Positions 30,057 through 38,208 of a DNA stretch of 64,000 nucleotides are shown here, piece by piece. The stretch is taken from the NCBI RefSeq assembly GCF_000014045.1, contig NC_008209.1:124001-188000 (forward strand). Direction: 5' to 3'. The notes under the pieces were generated by a model, which worked only from the letters and a program-made list of their open reading frames with translations, did no database searches and had not been told where the DNA came from. Source of the DNA: Roseobacter denitrificans OCh 114 (GTDB lineage Bacteria > Pseudomonadota > Alphaproteobacteria > Rhodobacterales > Rhodobacteraceae). The first letter of the stretch is position 1; the number at the start of each line of letters is the position of its first letter. The position numbers and the translations under genes are program-made.

Positions 30057-31014
30057 TTAGGTTGCGGTCAATGCCTGCTGAGGGGAGCCCTTGCGGAGTT
30101 CAAGCGAGGCAGGCCGGGTGGCACAGTTGAAATTAGCGTAGACGGTTGGTGGCAGCCCGCCAAGCGATATGTGTGGTCGTTCTGTGTTGCGGTCGATCCT
30201 CCAGTTTTCAATAATCTTCCTCGGCGAGATTGCCGAGGGTGTGTTCATTTAGACGTTCGTTGCGCAGCATAGCGTTGAAGCTTTCCACAAAGGCGTTCTG
30301 CATTGGCTTTCCTCGCGCAATGTATTGCCAGCCGACGCCAGTGTCCTTGCAACACCTCAGTACAGCATGGGATGTCATTTCAGTTCCGTTGTCAGAGACG
30401 ATCATGTCAGGCTGACCGCGCCGTCGGATCGGATTTTCCAGTTCACGGGTCATCCTTGCCCCGGACAAGGAACGATCCACGACCGTTGCCAGCGCTTCGC
30501 GCGTACAATCATCCACAATGCACAACACCCGGAACCGTTGCCCATCTGCAAAGGCGTCAAACACGAAGTCCAGTGATCCCATTGCCCGGCAGGCGATTTT
30601 GCAACGCAAAATCTGCCGAGAGGCGGCGTTTACTAGCGCGATCCGCTACCGGCATTGGCCTGCGTGTTCGCAAAGCCCGCTTGCGCGACCGCCTGCGACG
30701 GACTGCCAACCCTTTTTCGCGGTAGAGCCGGAACAGCTTCTTGTGGTTCACCTCAAAGCATTCCCTCGCCAGCAAGATGCCCAAAAGACGCTAGCCGAAC
30801 CGGCGACGCTTATTCGCCAGTTAACGCAGCCGCTTACGAGGGGCCTCATCACCCTGATCCTGCTTCTTGTACTGAAGGACCGATCCATGGACGTCAGTCA
30901 ACTCACACGTCCGACGTTCAGACAGGCCGTACCGGTCCATAACATCCGACACGGCCCTGCGCTTCACGTGTCCGGCATGGCCCTCGAGCCGATGGCGGCC
31001 TCATACCAAACCGT
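30057..31014 (-). pseudogene. Degenerate IS3-family OrfB transposase
   Basis: Fragments in three frames together cover an IS3-family integrase-core transposase: an N-terminal part (SDVMDRYGLSERRTCEL), a middle part with LLARECFEVNHKKLFRLYREK, the DDE catalytic part ([23 protein letters not shown]) and a C-terminus ending WRIDRNTERPHISLGG...PQQALTAT. At least two in-frame stops, a frameshift near the start, and an insertion of about 45-50 bp holding a palindrome at 30588-30617 break the gene. The element can no longer move by itself. Confidence 0.85.
30588..30617. repeat. Palindromic insertion inside the dead transposase
   Basis: Arms GATTTTGC and GCAAAATC flank a 3-base AAC loop, with outer arms GGCA and TGCC and a short bulge. 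It interrupts the transposase just before the conserved SLDFVFDAF segment and is absent from the related intact element at 32308, so it arrived later. It resembles a REP-type palindromic unit; the family is not identified. Confidence 0.5.
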
Positions 31015-31277
31015 CAGTAGTTTTTTGTCGCAAGATACTTAAGCACGGCGTTGTCCAGTATCGCATCCGCAAGCATCCGTTTCAGACGATTGTTTTCGTC
31101 TTCCAAAGCTCTCAGCTTCTTTGCACCAGACATATTTATGCCGCCGCCCTTAGCTTTACACCTGTAAAATGTGGCGTCGCTGATCCGATACTTCCGGCAC
31201 AGTTCCTGCGCTTTCATGCCAGTCTCGAACTCATTGATCATGCAAATGATCTGCTCGTCACTAAATCTGCATTTCAT
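31014..31277 (-). CDS. IS3-family OrfA (transposase helix-turn-helix protein) of the decayed element
   Basis: OrfA supplies the DNA-binding part of IS3-family transposase. From the ATG at 31277 it reads MKCRFSDEQIICMINEFETG and continues through a helix-turn-helix (CRKYRISDATFYRCKAK) and a leucine-zipper tail. It is apparently intact, but its partner OrfB is broken, so it is probably non-functional remnant coding sequence. The terminal repeats of this element could not be located. Confidence 0.8.
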   Translation of the reverse strand: MKCRFSDEQIICMINEFETGMKAQELCRKYRISDATFYRCKAKGGGINMSGAKKLRALEDENNRLKRMLADAILDNAVLKYLATKNY

Positions 31278-31332
31278 ATTCCATCCTTTGCTTGGACGGA
31301 TTACTAACACCTCTCTGGCCTAACTTCAGAGT

Positions 31333-31353
31333 GTTACGTAATACTTGATGTTT
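31333..31353 (-). repeat. Dispersed intergenic repeat, copy C (left arm only)
   Basis: On the minus strand AACATCAAGTATTACGTAAC matches the left arm of the copies at 24381 and 63305, and the flanking GACGTAATCCCTGA also matches copy A. It lies about 20 bp after the stop of the outer-membrane gene. The other arm is missing, possibly removed when the adjacent IS element inserted. Confidence 0.6.
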
Positions 31354-31373
31354 CAGGGATTACGTCGGGCGCT

Positions 31374-32307
31374 CTAAAATCGCTGGCCAACATAGATGTA
31401 TAAGTATTCCTCATCATCATTGTTGGTCGACACATCGACGGACAAATCGACCGGGAACTGTTTTGATACGCGATACCTTAAACCCACACCTCCGGCGATA
31501 CGGTCACCGTTATCTGTCAGAGCATTGAAGGTTTCTCCAGTCCAGCCGACACCGCCGAATGCCACAAACCCGAACCGGCTTCCCAGTCGTTGGCGATACT
31601 CGGCCTGCAAGGAAATCAATCGGGTGTCGTAGAACTGAGTTGGCGTGAAGCCTCTGAAACCATCCGTAAAGCCAATGGAACACTGGTCAAAGAACGGTGC
31701 GTTCGACGAAGCCGAGCAGGCCGACACTCTGCCAGCGACGACTTTTTCCGAACCGACGGTTCTGTAGACGTCGAAGTTTGCTGATGCAAAATCATAACTG
31801 CGCGATGTGTCGGCCAGCGAAAACCCACGGCTGAACGCCAGCGTCAAAAGCGATCCGTCAGTTGGATAATCGCCGTCGTCCCGCAAGTCCCATTCATAGG
31901 TCAAACCCAAAGTACCCAACTCCAATTCCAGATCAGGCAGCAAATCGTCCGGAATGGGGGTGTCAGAAGTTCTTAAGCCGATTGTGGTGTTCAGATATCG
32001 GGCATTGATACCGATAGTGCTTTGTCGCGAGACCGCATATGAAAGGCCGCCCGACACCAATTCTCCATCTTGTTCGATTGGCAGTTTCGTAGCGTCGAAG
32101 AACAGATCGTAGCGCATTTCCGCTCTGGCCAAGGCAATGTTGAAACCCCATCCGTTTCCAAAACTCAAGTTTGCAGCAGCCCCGTAAGCTTCACTTCCGT
32201 TGTCTGAGCGCATTGTGCCAAGGCCGATAAAGGATGTGTCAGCCTCTGGTGAAAGCTGAAAGAGATATCCTGCACCAAGGGAGAGACCGGACCCGATTGC
32301 CGGATTG
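31374..32307 (-). pseudogene. Omp85/BamA-like outer-membrane protein, C-terminal part, split by an IS
   Basis: This part holds a beta-barrel of the bacterial surface antigen (Omp85) family: alternating hydrophobic strands, the loop-6-like motif TDGFRGFTP (compare VRGF/Y in BamA/TamA) and a C-terminal strand ending in Phe (EYLYIYVGQRF). The barrel is joined, once the IS at 32308-33510 and one ATTG copy are removed, in frame to the N-terminal part at 33511-33720. No POTRA domains are visible, so it may be a POTRA-less Omp85 relative. As it stands the gene has no start and is disrupted. Confidence 0.8.
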
Positions 32308-32372
32308 TGACCTGCTCCCCTGAAAAGTCCTCGAATTTTGGTTAGCCTGTTCTCCAACTGAGGAGACAGACG

Positions 32373-32639
32373 ATGAAGAGAAGCCGTTTCAGCGAAGAGC
32401 AGATCATTGGCATTTTGAAAGAGCACCAGGCCGGGCTTGGCGCGAAAGAGCTGTGCCGCAAGCATGGGATCAGCGATGCGACTTTTTACAAGTGGCGATC
32501 CAAGTATGGCGGCATGGAAGTGTCCGACGCACGGCGGCTCAAGACGCTTGAAAGCGAGAACACCAAACTGAAGAAGATGCTGGCCGAGCAGATGATGGAC
32601 GTGGCGACGCTGAAAGAGATGCTCGGAAAAAACTTCTGA
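32373..32639 (+). CDS. IS3-family transposase OrfA
   Basis: The 88-residue product begins [21 protein letters not shown], with a helix-turn-helix ([19 protein letters not shown]) and a leucine-zipper region ([18 protein letters not shown]). It binds the IS ends. Near its 3' end lies A AAA AAC (32627-32633), in the correct phase for -1 ribosomal slippage into orfB, the usual way an OrfAB fusion transposase is made in this family. Confidence 0.92.
   Translation: MKRSRFSEEQIIGILKEHQAGLGAKELCRKHGISDATFYKWRSKYGGMEVSDARRLKTLESENTKLKKMLAEQMMDVATLKEMLGKNF
32627..32633 (+). promoter_or_regulatory. Programmed -1 frameshift heptamer A AAA AAC
   Basis: The heptamer is in zero-frame phase (codons GGA AAA AAC) three codons before the orfA stop, and orfB is in the -1 frame. 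This fits IS3-family slippery signals. A downstream stimulating structure was not checked. Confidence 0.65.
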
Positions 32640-32662
32640 GGCCCGGTTCGAGGAGGAATGCT

Positions 32663-33487
32663 GTGAACTGGGCCATGAAGACCAAGGGCTACAATCAGAA
32701 ACGGGCCTGTTCCTTGGCCGGGATCGATCCGCGTGTTTATCGGCGAAGGTCGAAGCGCCCCGCCGACACGGAATTGCGGGCCAGGATGAAGGAACTGGCG
32801 TCCGAGCGGCGACGGTTCGGATATCGCCGTCTGCATATCCTACTGAAGCGCGAGGGATGGCAAGTGAACTGGAAGAAGCTGTACCGGCTCTACCGCGAAG
32901 AAGGGTTAACCGTTCGCAAACGGGGCGGGCGCAAGCGTGCTGTGGGCACCAGGACGCCTATGGCGATCCCGCAGGGGCCGAACCAGCGATGGTCACTCGA
33001 CTTCATGTCGGATGCATTGGAGGATGGTCGCCGGTTCCGGGTTTTGAATGTGATCGATGACTTCAGCCGGGAATGCCTGGCCGCTGTGGTGGACACATCC
33101 ATCGGAGGCACGCGTGTTGCCCGTGAGCTGGATCGCATCGCAGAACTCCGTGGCTATCCCTGCATGGTGGTCTCAGACAACGGCACAGAACTGACCAGCA
33201 ATGCGATGCTGAAATGGCAGGAAAACCGCAAAGTTGGTTGGCACTACATCGCGCCAGGAAAGCCGATGCAGAACGGTCTTGTCGAAAGCTTCAACGGGCG
33301 AATGCGCGAAGAATGCCTCAATGAACACCTGTTCCCGTCTTTGCGCCATGCCCGCCGCATGATTGCGGCATGGCGCGGCGACTACAATCACTACCGCCCA
33401 CATTCGAGCCTCGACGGGCTCACGCCGTGGGAGTATCACCAACGGTCAAAGGAAGACCAAAACCTGAACAGTGCTAACCTAAAGTAG
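32663..33487 (+). CDS. IS3-family transposase OrfB (DDE integrase core)
   Basis: The 274-residue OrfB has the HTH_21-like N-terminus ([18 protein letters not shown]) and the rve integrase core with the DDE triad: [18 protein letters not shown] and [13 protein letters not shown]. It appears full-length and intact, so the element may still be active. Its product is normally made as an OrfAB fusion by -1 slippage at 32627. Confidence 0.93.
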   Translation: MNWAMKTKGYNQKRACSLAGIDPRVYRRRSKRPADTELRARMKELASERRRFGYRRLHILLKREGWQVNWKKLYRLYREEGLTVRKRGGRKRAVGTRTPMAIPQGPNQRWSLDFMSDALEDGRRFRVLNVIDDFSRECLAAVVDTSIGGTRVARELDRIAELRGYPCMVVSDNGTELTSNAMLKWQENRKVGWHYIAPGKPMQNGLVESFNGRMREECLNEHLFPSLRHARRMIAAWRGDYNHYRPHSSLDGLTPWEYHQRSKEDQNLNSANLK

Positions 33488-33510
33488 CGGACTCTCAGGG
33501 GAGCAGGTCA

Positions 33511-33720
33511 ATTGGAGAAAGGTACCGGCACAGCCAGAACAGAGCCGCTCCCGATGCCAAAGTCGGTTTTTTCCTGCGTCGTACGCACAGATGAAATGTT
33601 GTCATCAACGATGTCTGGGTTGGCATCGGATGACGTGCCGAAAGAGAGCGCTGCGACACAGACCAAACCGGCTCGACAGACGGGTTTGTGTCCAGTTGCA
33701 ATTAGACTGATTGCCTTCAT
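33511..33720 (-). pseudogene. N-terminal part of the split Omp85-like gene
   Basis: This piece carries the signal-peptide-like N-terminus (MKAISLIATGHKPVCRAG, then LVCVAALSFGTSSDA) and the first mature residues to AVPVPFSN at the IS junction. Precise excision of the IS joins it in frame to PAIGSGLSLGAGYLFQL. The start is uncertain: in-frame alternatives at 33747 and 33774 exist and none has a strong ribosome site. Confidence 0.7.
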
Positions 33721-33774
33721 TGTCGTTAATCTGGCGGGCGAATTCATCCCAAAACAATATTGGCTGAGCCGCAA

Positions 33775-34368
33775 CTGTACCCGGACGCCCTCTCCTCGTT
33801 TGATCCATCTTTCTTAATTCAAAAACATATTCAGATAAATGGTTAACCCAAAGTTATCTCACTATGTTCTGACTGGGTCGCATACTGTCCTTAGTGCTCA
33901 GATACTTTTTTTCCCGTGGAGGTGGACTTGTTCTGAATGGTTCTCAGGCGCACAAAAACAACCAGAAATTGGGAAAATCAGTCAGCTAAAAATCTGAAGG
34001 ACTGTCAGCTGTAGCGCTGTTGAATGGCACCCTTACATCGAGAGCGGCATGATGATCAGAACCTAAACCGTTGAAATGAGATGCCTCCGGATTTGTAAAG
34101 GCGTGGTTGGCGCTTCTGCTCCATATTCAGTAAATCCGCATATCCACTTTCAACCTATTCCGACGTCAGTATCCTGAACGCGCCTCCTCTCAAGCGCAAC
34201 CTTGTCTTTAGCTTCTAGCTAGTGGTTCTTTCGCTTCTTCATTCTAGATCACCTCTTTCGCCACGCGATTGACCTCAACTCCTCGTCCGAATTTTCGCGA
34301 GCGCTTCTGGATTCAGAGAACCTATTGACGAGATGGTGCAAACCGCCATCAAGCCAACACTCACGTTT
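33775..34368. other. AT-richer intergenic region with IS debris
   Basis: No intact gene is visible between the split outer-membrane gene and the flagellar DUF1217 gene. Composition is more AT-rich than the neighbours. Part of it (34180-34242) is the beginning of an IS3-type OrfA in broken form. The remainder shows scattered stops in all frames, typical of decayed mobile DNA. Confidence 0.6.
34180..34242 (-). pseudogene. Remnant of a third IS3-type OrfA
   Basis: On the minus strand from 34242 the sequence reads MKKRKNH, stop, LEAKDKVALE, closely resembling the common IS3-family start MKKRKNH..FKAKVALEA. GAGGTGATCTAG precedes the ATG. Only about 20 residues are recognisable. It indicates an earlier insertion, mostly lost. 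Confidence 0.5.
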
Positions 34369-35157
34369 TCAGGATTGCAACAAAGTCAAAGCGATCGAAG
34401 CCGATGAAGTAGTTGCATTGAAACTATCGAGCTGCGAACGGACTATGTACTTCGTGATCAGGTCTTGTACGGCCTCATCACTTGCGAATTGGCTTACTTC
34501 GTCAGTACCGAAAACCGCGCGAGAGCGTTCTTTAAGCACCACCAATTGCTGATCAATATCAATCTGTCCAAAGGCCGATGGCAGGTTCAAGGCTTTTTCA
34601 AAAACGGCCCTCAAGGGAGGCTGCCCCATGATCCCAAACCACTTGGCGTCGTTAGAAGTATCTTCTGTTGCCAAAACAGGCATTTCGCGTTGCGCAAATA
34701 GGGCAACCCTCATGGAGTCGTCTTGGTTCCCGGTAGCAATTTCAAAACTGTTTGCTCGGTATTTTGCAATTATATCTTCCGCAAAACCAGGGTCTTGGAC
34801 CTTCGATCTTTCTCCCTGCCCTAAACCGAAAGCGGCTGAAAAGTCTTTGTAGCGACTATCTGAAAACCTGTTGGCCAACGAATCTTCATTGGTCGTACCC
34901 TCTTCGAGCACTTTCTGGATGAAAAAACGGTTGTCTATATCGTCCTGAAGCCCGAATGCGCCCAAGGCGACCTCTCTCAGACGACGGTCAGACACGAGCT
35001 CCTCGGCCGAATTAATACTAGTGATTTTCTCTTCAAAGTATTCTGTTGCACGCGTCAATTGCGACGACTGATTAAAAGCTGCAAACTGACTGTCGTAGGT
35101 CCGCTGCAGAAACCGCCAACCGGTAAGGCCGGTGGATGGAATTATTGGAGAAAACAT
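34369..35157 (-). CDS. DUF1217 flagellar-cluster protein
   Basis: This 262-residue protein matches the DUF1217 pattern found beside flagellar genes in Rhodobacterales and Rhizobiales: an N-terminal GWRFLQRTYDSQFAAF and repeats of RYKDFSAAFGLGQ-type text (SRYKDFSAAFGLGQG, DIIAKYRANSFEIA). No signal peptide or membrane segment is evident. Its function is unknown; the location after flbT suggests a filament or export-associated role. It overlaps flbT by one base, as the last gene of the fliC-flaF-flbT run. Confidence 0.82.
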   Translation of the reverse strand: MFSPIIPSTGLTGWRFLQRTYDSQFAAFNQSSQLTRATEYFEEKITSINSAEELVSDRRLREVALGAFGLQDDIDNRFFIQKVLEEGTTNEDSLANRFSDSRYKDFSAAFGLGQGERSKVQDPGFAEDIIAKYRANSFEIATGNQDDSMRVALFAQREMPVLATEDTSNDAKWFGIMGQPPLRAVFEKALNLPSAFGQIDIDQQLVVLKERSRAVFGTDEVSQFASDEAVQDLITKYIVRSQLDSFNATTSSASIALTLLQS

Positions 35158-35561
35158 CAGTTAGGCCGCGCTGCCAATAACCGATCTTCTCGGGGCAGCA
35201 GTGCTCGCAAGGCCTTGAGTGCTCGATAATGTTGCCCTTCGACCAGTCCACGCGTTGCATCAGCCAATACGTTTCGGCTATCGGGATCTGTAAAAACTTG
35301 GCTCAGCTCTTCTATCTGACGTAACAAAGGCAAGTGAGCATCATCGGGGCTTTTGTCGCCGGATAATACCAACTGCATTGCGAAACACGCGCGGCGTACG
35401 GGCGTTTTAGCATCCTCTGGGTGGATTGCGTCTCTTAGCCTCAGGATATGCGCATCAGGCGTCATAATGGCAAGGCGGCTTCGGCGGTCGCCGTTTTCAA
35501 TTACGACACCGTTGATAAGCACGCGCTCCTTCGGGCTTAACTTTAAAACCAATCCGCTCAT
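35157..35561 (-). CDS. flbT: Flagellin synthesis regulator FlbT
   Basis: FlbT in Caulobacter binds the 5' untranslated region of flagellin mRNA and promotes its decay until the hook is complete. The 134-residue product shows the family core LKLSPKERVLINGVVIENGDRR and FTDPDSRNVLADATRGLVEGQHYRALKALR. It overlaps flaF by 4 bases and the DUF1217 gene by one. Its likely target, the fliC leader with two hairpins, is at 37251-37311. Confidence 0.93.
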   Translation of the reverse strand: MSGLVLKLSPKERVLINGVVIENGDRRSRLAIMTPDAHILRLRDAIHPEDAKTPVRRACFAMQLVLSGDKSPDDAHLPLLRQIEELSQVFTDPDSRNVLADATRGLVEGQHYRALKALRALLPREDRLLAARPN

Positions 35562-35929
35562 TTGCCTGATACCTCGTGTTTTAGTCCTTTGAGAATCGCT
35601 GCATTGATTTCCAGCAAAGGCACTGCTGTCTCGGTCTTGCGCATTACTTTATGAGAATGCTGCCGTGTGAAATCCGCCAGATAAACAATCCTTGCGCGCA
35701 ATTCATCGGGGAGAAGATTGTCGGGATTTCCTACATCGATGGCCAGCGTTGTCCATAATTTGTTATTCTCATGCAAAGCTTCTGCCAAGGCTGGGAAATC
35801 GTCTTGTTGCATTGCACGTTTCATGCGGTGCGAGATGCGTGCGATCACCTCATACTCAGTGCTGCGCGCCGTTTTTATCGGGGCCTGTGTTGGCGCATAA
35901 GCGCGTTGAGCCTGAGCAAATGAGTTCAC
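35558..35929 (-). CDS. flaF: Flagellin synthesis activator FlaF
   Basis: FlaF works together with, and opposite to, FlbT in controlling flagellin synthesis and secretion in alphaproteobacteria. The 123-residue product has the typical start (AQRAYAPTQAPIKTARSTEYEVIARISHRM) and helical body ending near LLEINAAILKGLK. It follows fliC with a 70-bp gap holding a strong hairpin (35966-35991), and overlaps flbT by 4 bases. Confidence 0.92.
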   Translation of the reverse strand: MNSFAQAQRAYAPTQAPIKTARSTEYEVIARISHRMKRAMQQDDFPALAEALHENNKLWTTLAIDVGNPDNLLPDELRARIVYLADFTRQHSHKVMRKTETAVPLLEINAAILKGLKHEVSGK

Positions 35930-35965
35930 GTTGCAACCTTCATGAAAGTTTCAGAGAATTGGGAT

Positions 35966-35991
35966 CAGGGGCGCGAATGTTCGCGCCCCTG
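35966..35991 (-). terminator. Strong hairpin after the flagellin gene
   Basis: A perfect 12-bp stem CAGGGGCGCGAA/TTCGCGCCCCTG with a 2-base centre (effective loop larger) lies 9 bp after the fliC stop. There is no U-tract, so it may act as a partial terminator or as a 3' stabiliser that keeps fliC mRNA more abundant than flaF-flbT. Confidence 0.75.
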
Positions 35992-35999
35992 AAATAGTT

Positions 36000-37250
36000 T
36001 TAGCGGAAGAGAGACAGGATTGTCTGCGGTGCCTGATTGGCGATCGACAAAGCCTGAACACCAAGCTGCTGCTGTGTCTGCAGAGCCTGGAGCTTGGCGG
36101 ATGCCGCTTCCATGTCGGCGTCGACAAGAGAACCGATACCGGATTTCAGACCATCCATCAGCTTACCGACGAACTCATTCTGGGTTTCGATGCGCTTTCC
36201 ATCGGAACCAAGCGAAGCAGCCGCGTCAATAGACGTCTGGATTAGCCCTTCGATCGAAGCCAAAGCGGCTGCAGCACCATCGGCGTCTGATACGTCGATG
36301 TCAGCTAGTGCGGCAAGACCGCCCGCTGCTGTGCCGTCGAGATTTTCAGCAACAGCAACCCCGAGTGTGTCCGCAGCCGCACCGGTGTTGGCAACGGTGA
36401 TTGCACCTGTTGTTGCGTCCTGCGTGAACGTTGTATTGGTGAATTCATTGGCGGTAGCATAATCGTTCATTTGCTTCAGCAGGTTGTTGCTAACGTCCAT
36501 TTCTGTATCGCCATCCCGCGCTACATACTCGAAGTTAACCGCAGTTGTTCCCCATTCGTTTGCTGCCGCACCAGTCAGCGTGATGCGATAGGATGCGCCA
36601 CCTGCTGCGCCATCAGCAGTGAAGCTGATCACTGGAGTTGCGCCGGCTGGGCCGACCGCACTCGCCGCTGAGACTGCAATCAGATCGCCCGCACTTGCTA
36701 CTGCAGTAGCACCAAATTCTGCAGCCCCTGTGCCAAGGTCCTGCTTGGATACGTCAATGTTGCTTGGAGAGATGGTCCCGTCGCCTGCACGATCCAGCGA
36801 AGACAGGATGCTTGCTGTACCGGAGCCTTCTGTATTGTCAGTATTGCTGAGCAGGTTAAGACCGTTGAACTGAGCAGCGCCGGCGATGCTCGAAATCTGG
36901 TCGCGAAGCGCCACGATATCTGTTTGAATCTTACCGCGGTCAACGTTCTCTTCTTGAGAATTGACGATCTTGCCTTTGATCTCTGTCAACAGGTCGGTGA
37001 TGCCCTCAGCCGCATCCAATGCCACACCTACGGTGGACTGGCCCAAAGACAAAGAGTCAGAAATTGCCCTGAAACCTTCCACGTCCGATGACATGACCTT
37101 GGAAATCGCCCAGGTTGCGGCGTTGTCCTTGGCGCTTTCCACTGTTTTACCAGTTGAGATTTCGCTTTGAATCTTGCCCAGATCGCTGTTGATGGACTTC
37201 AGAGTTTGCAATGCCACCATTGCACTGTTGTTGGTAAGAATGCTTGACAT
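36000..37250 (-). CDS. fliC: Flagellin
   Basis: This is the major filament protein, exported by the FlhA/FlhB system. The 416-residue product begins MSSILTNNSAMVALQTLKSI, has the conserved helical N-terminal D0/D1 domain to about residue 150, a variable centre rich in Ala/Thr/Gly, and the C-terminal helix ending LQTQQQLGVQALSIANQAPQ. The ATG at 37250 has AAAGGAAC upstream; an upstream in-frame start is ignored. Flanking flaF and flbT encode its post-transcriptional regulators. Confidence 0.95.
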   Translation of the reverse strand: MSSILTNNSAMVALQTLKSINSDLGKIQSEISTGKTVESAKDNAATWAISKVMSSDVEGFRAISDSLSLGQSTVGVALDAAEGITDLLTEIKGKIVNSQEENVDRGKIQTDIVALRDQISSIAGAAQFNGLNLLSNTDNTEGSGTASILSSLDRAGDGTISPSNIDVSKQDLGTGAAEFGATAVASAGDLIAVSAASAVGPAGATPVISFTADGAAGGASYRITLTGAAANEWGTTAVNFEYVARDGDTEMDVSNNLLKQMNDYATANEFTNTTFTQDATTGAITVANTGAAADTLGVAVAENLDGTAAGGLAALADIDVSDADGAAAALASIEGLIQTSIDAAASLGSDGKRIETQNEFVGKLMDGLKSGIGSLVDADMEAASAKLQALQTQQQLGVQALSIANQAPQTILSLFR

Positions 37251-37271
37251 AAGCATGTTCCTTTGATCAAT

Positions 37272-37311
37272 CACGCTTTGCGTGGATTACGCCCGGGGAA
37301 GTGACCCCAGG
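37272..37311 (-). promoter_or_regulatory. Two hairpins in the fliC leader
   Basis: CACGC-AAA-GCGTG (37272-37284) lies about 20 bases before the fliC ATG, next to the ribosome site, and CCTGGGG/CCCCGGG with a TCACTT loop (37292-37311) lies just upstream. Their place suggests translation control. FlbT, which binds a flagellin leader in Caulobacter, is encoded nearby; binding here is inference. Confidence 0.6.
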
Positions 37312-37458
37312 CAAAATATGTCTTTCTGACCAATGCATTCGCCCACTATCAGGCAATGCGCCACCCGACCTCGGATGCATGAACACTATGCCGCGAAAAA
37401 CCCTAATGAGTTCTAAAGCGCTCTGTTTTGAGTATGCTCGTTTTTAAGCAAATCCGGC

Positions 37459-37818
37459 TTAAGCCCGCTTTTCCAATGACGTGTCATTTGTCATATCTAC
37501 AGAGCGCTTGGTCCCGTTGGCATCATAGGTGTCCAGAGAACTGCGCACGCGGCGCATTGCAGCAAGGCGCCCTGCGACTGACCGGATGCCCGCCAGTGCA
37601 TGATCAAGCAGGTCCTGGTTTCGTTTCATTTTTCCGGTAAGGTCATGCAGGGCTTTAGCTTCGATTTCTTCCAGCACAGATAACTCCTCGATCAGCGCTT
37701 CTTTTTGTTCCAGCAAGCGACCGATTGCCTCAAGGTTACCGCTCAAGAGTGCTTCGCGTTCTTTCTCAAGCACATCATCCAACGCGCCGATAACATCGCT
37801 ACCTACTACATTACTCAT
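37459..37818 (-). CDS. FlgN-like flagellar export chaperone
   Basis: This 119-residue, highly helical acidic protein (ALDDVLEKEREALLSGNLEAI, LLEQKEALIEEL) has the pattern of FlgN-family chaperones for hook-filament junction proteins. It overlaps the rod-binding gene by 8 bp and lies upstream of fliC. Sequence similarity within this family is weak, so the call depends on context; a structural comparison would decide. Confidence 0.65.
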   Translation of the reverse strand: MSNVVGSDVIGALDDVLEKEREALLSGNLEAIGRLLEQKEALIEELSVLEEIEAKALHDLTGKMKRNQDLLDHALAGIRSVAGRLAAMRRVRSSLDTYDANGTKRSVDMTNDTSLEKRA

Positions 37819-38092
37819 TACTCTTCTCCTTCAGGGATTCGAAAAGCGCTTCGGACAGGCCGATCCCGCCAGCTTTCACCATCATCATGGCCTGTTCCTG
37901 GACCAGAAAGGATGCAAACTGATCCTCACCAGCGCCACCGCCAAATTCACTGCTTGATTTACCCAAACCTGCTGATTTGAGCATTTCTGCCAGGAAGCTC
38001 GCCTCCATCTTGTTGGCAGCTTCTCGCAGCGCCTTATCGTTGCGCGCTGCCGGATTGGATGGCTTGCCCGCCACCGATGAAAGCTCTGTCAT
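37811..38092 (-). CDS. Rod-binding protein, FlgJ N-terminal domain type
   Basis: The 93-residue product (MTELSSVAGKPSNPA...) contains the rod-binding domain pattern ALREAANKMEASFLAEMLKSAG and FASFLVQEQAMMMVKAGGIGLSE typical of FlgJ N-termini, with no muramidase domain. The separate transglycosylase at 24820 could provide that activity. The ATG at 38092 follows GGAG; an upstream TTG start is possible but less likely. Confidence 0.85.
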   Translation of the reverse strand: MTELSSVAGKPSNPAARNDKALREAANKMEASFLAEMLKSAGLGKSSSEFGGGAGEDQFASFLVQEQAMMMVKAGGIGLSEALFESLKEKSNE

Positions 38093-38208
38093 TCTAACTA
38101 GCTCCAATTGCAATTACTTTCAGCGATATTGCACGAGACCAGTAAAGAAGCGGTAACCAACCTATGTAACAACAGTGGCAGAAACGTGGAAGAACTCCCG
38201 GAGGCGCC

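Larger units (their letters stand above)
32304..33514. mobile_element. Intact IS3-family insertion sequence with 4-bp target duplication
   Basis: The element proper spans 32308-33510 (1203 bp). Its ends carry a perfect 16-bp inverted repeat TGACCTGCTCCCCTGA (32308-32323 and 33495-33510), with further partial matching including GGTTAGC. The direct repeat ATTG at 32304-32307 and 33511-33514 is the target-site duplication. It encodes orfA and orfB, as in the IS3 family; the 4-bp duplication and end sequence suggest the IS407-like group. It sits in an Omp85-like gene. Confidence 0.92.

Noticed and set aside
37312..37458. Sigma28 or sigma54 promoter for fliC
   Set aside because: GCCTGATA resembles a flagellar -10 box, but no matching -35 or -24 element stands at the right distance.
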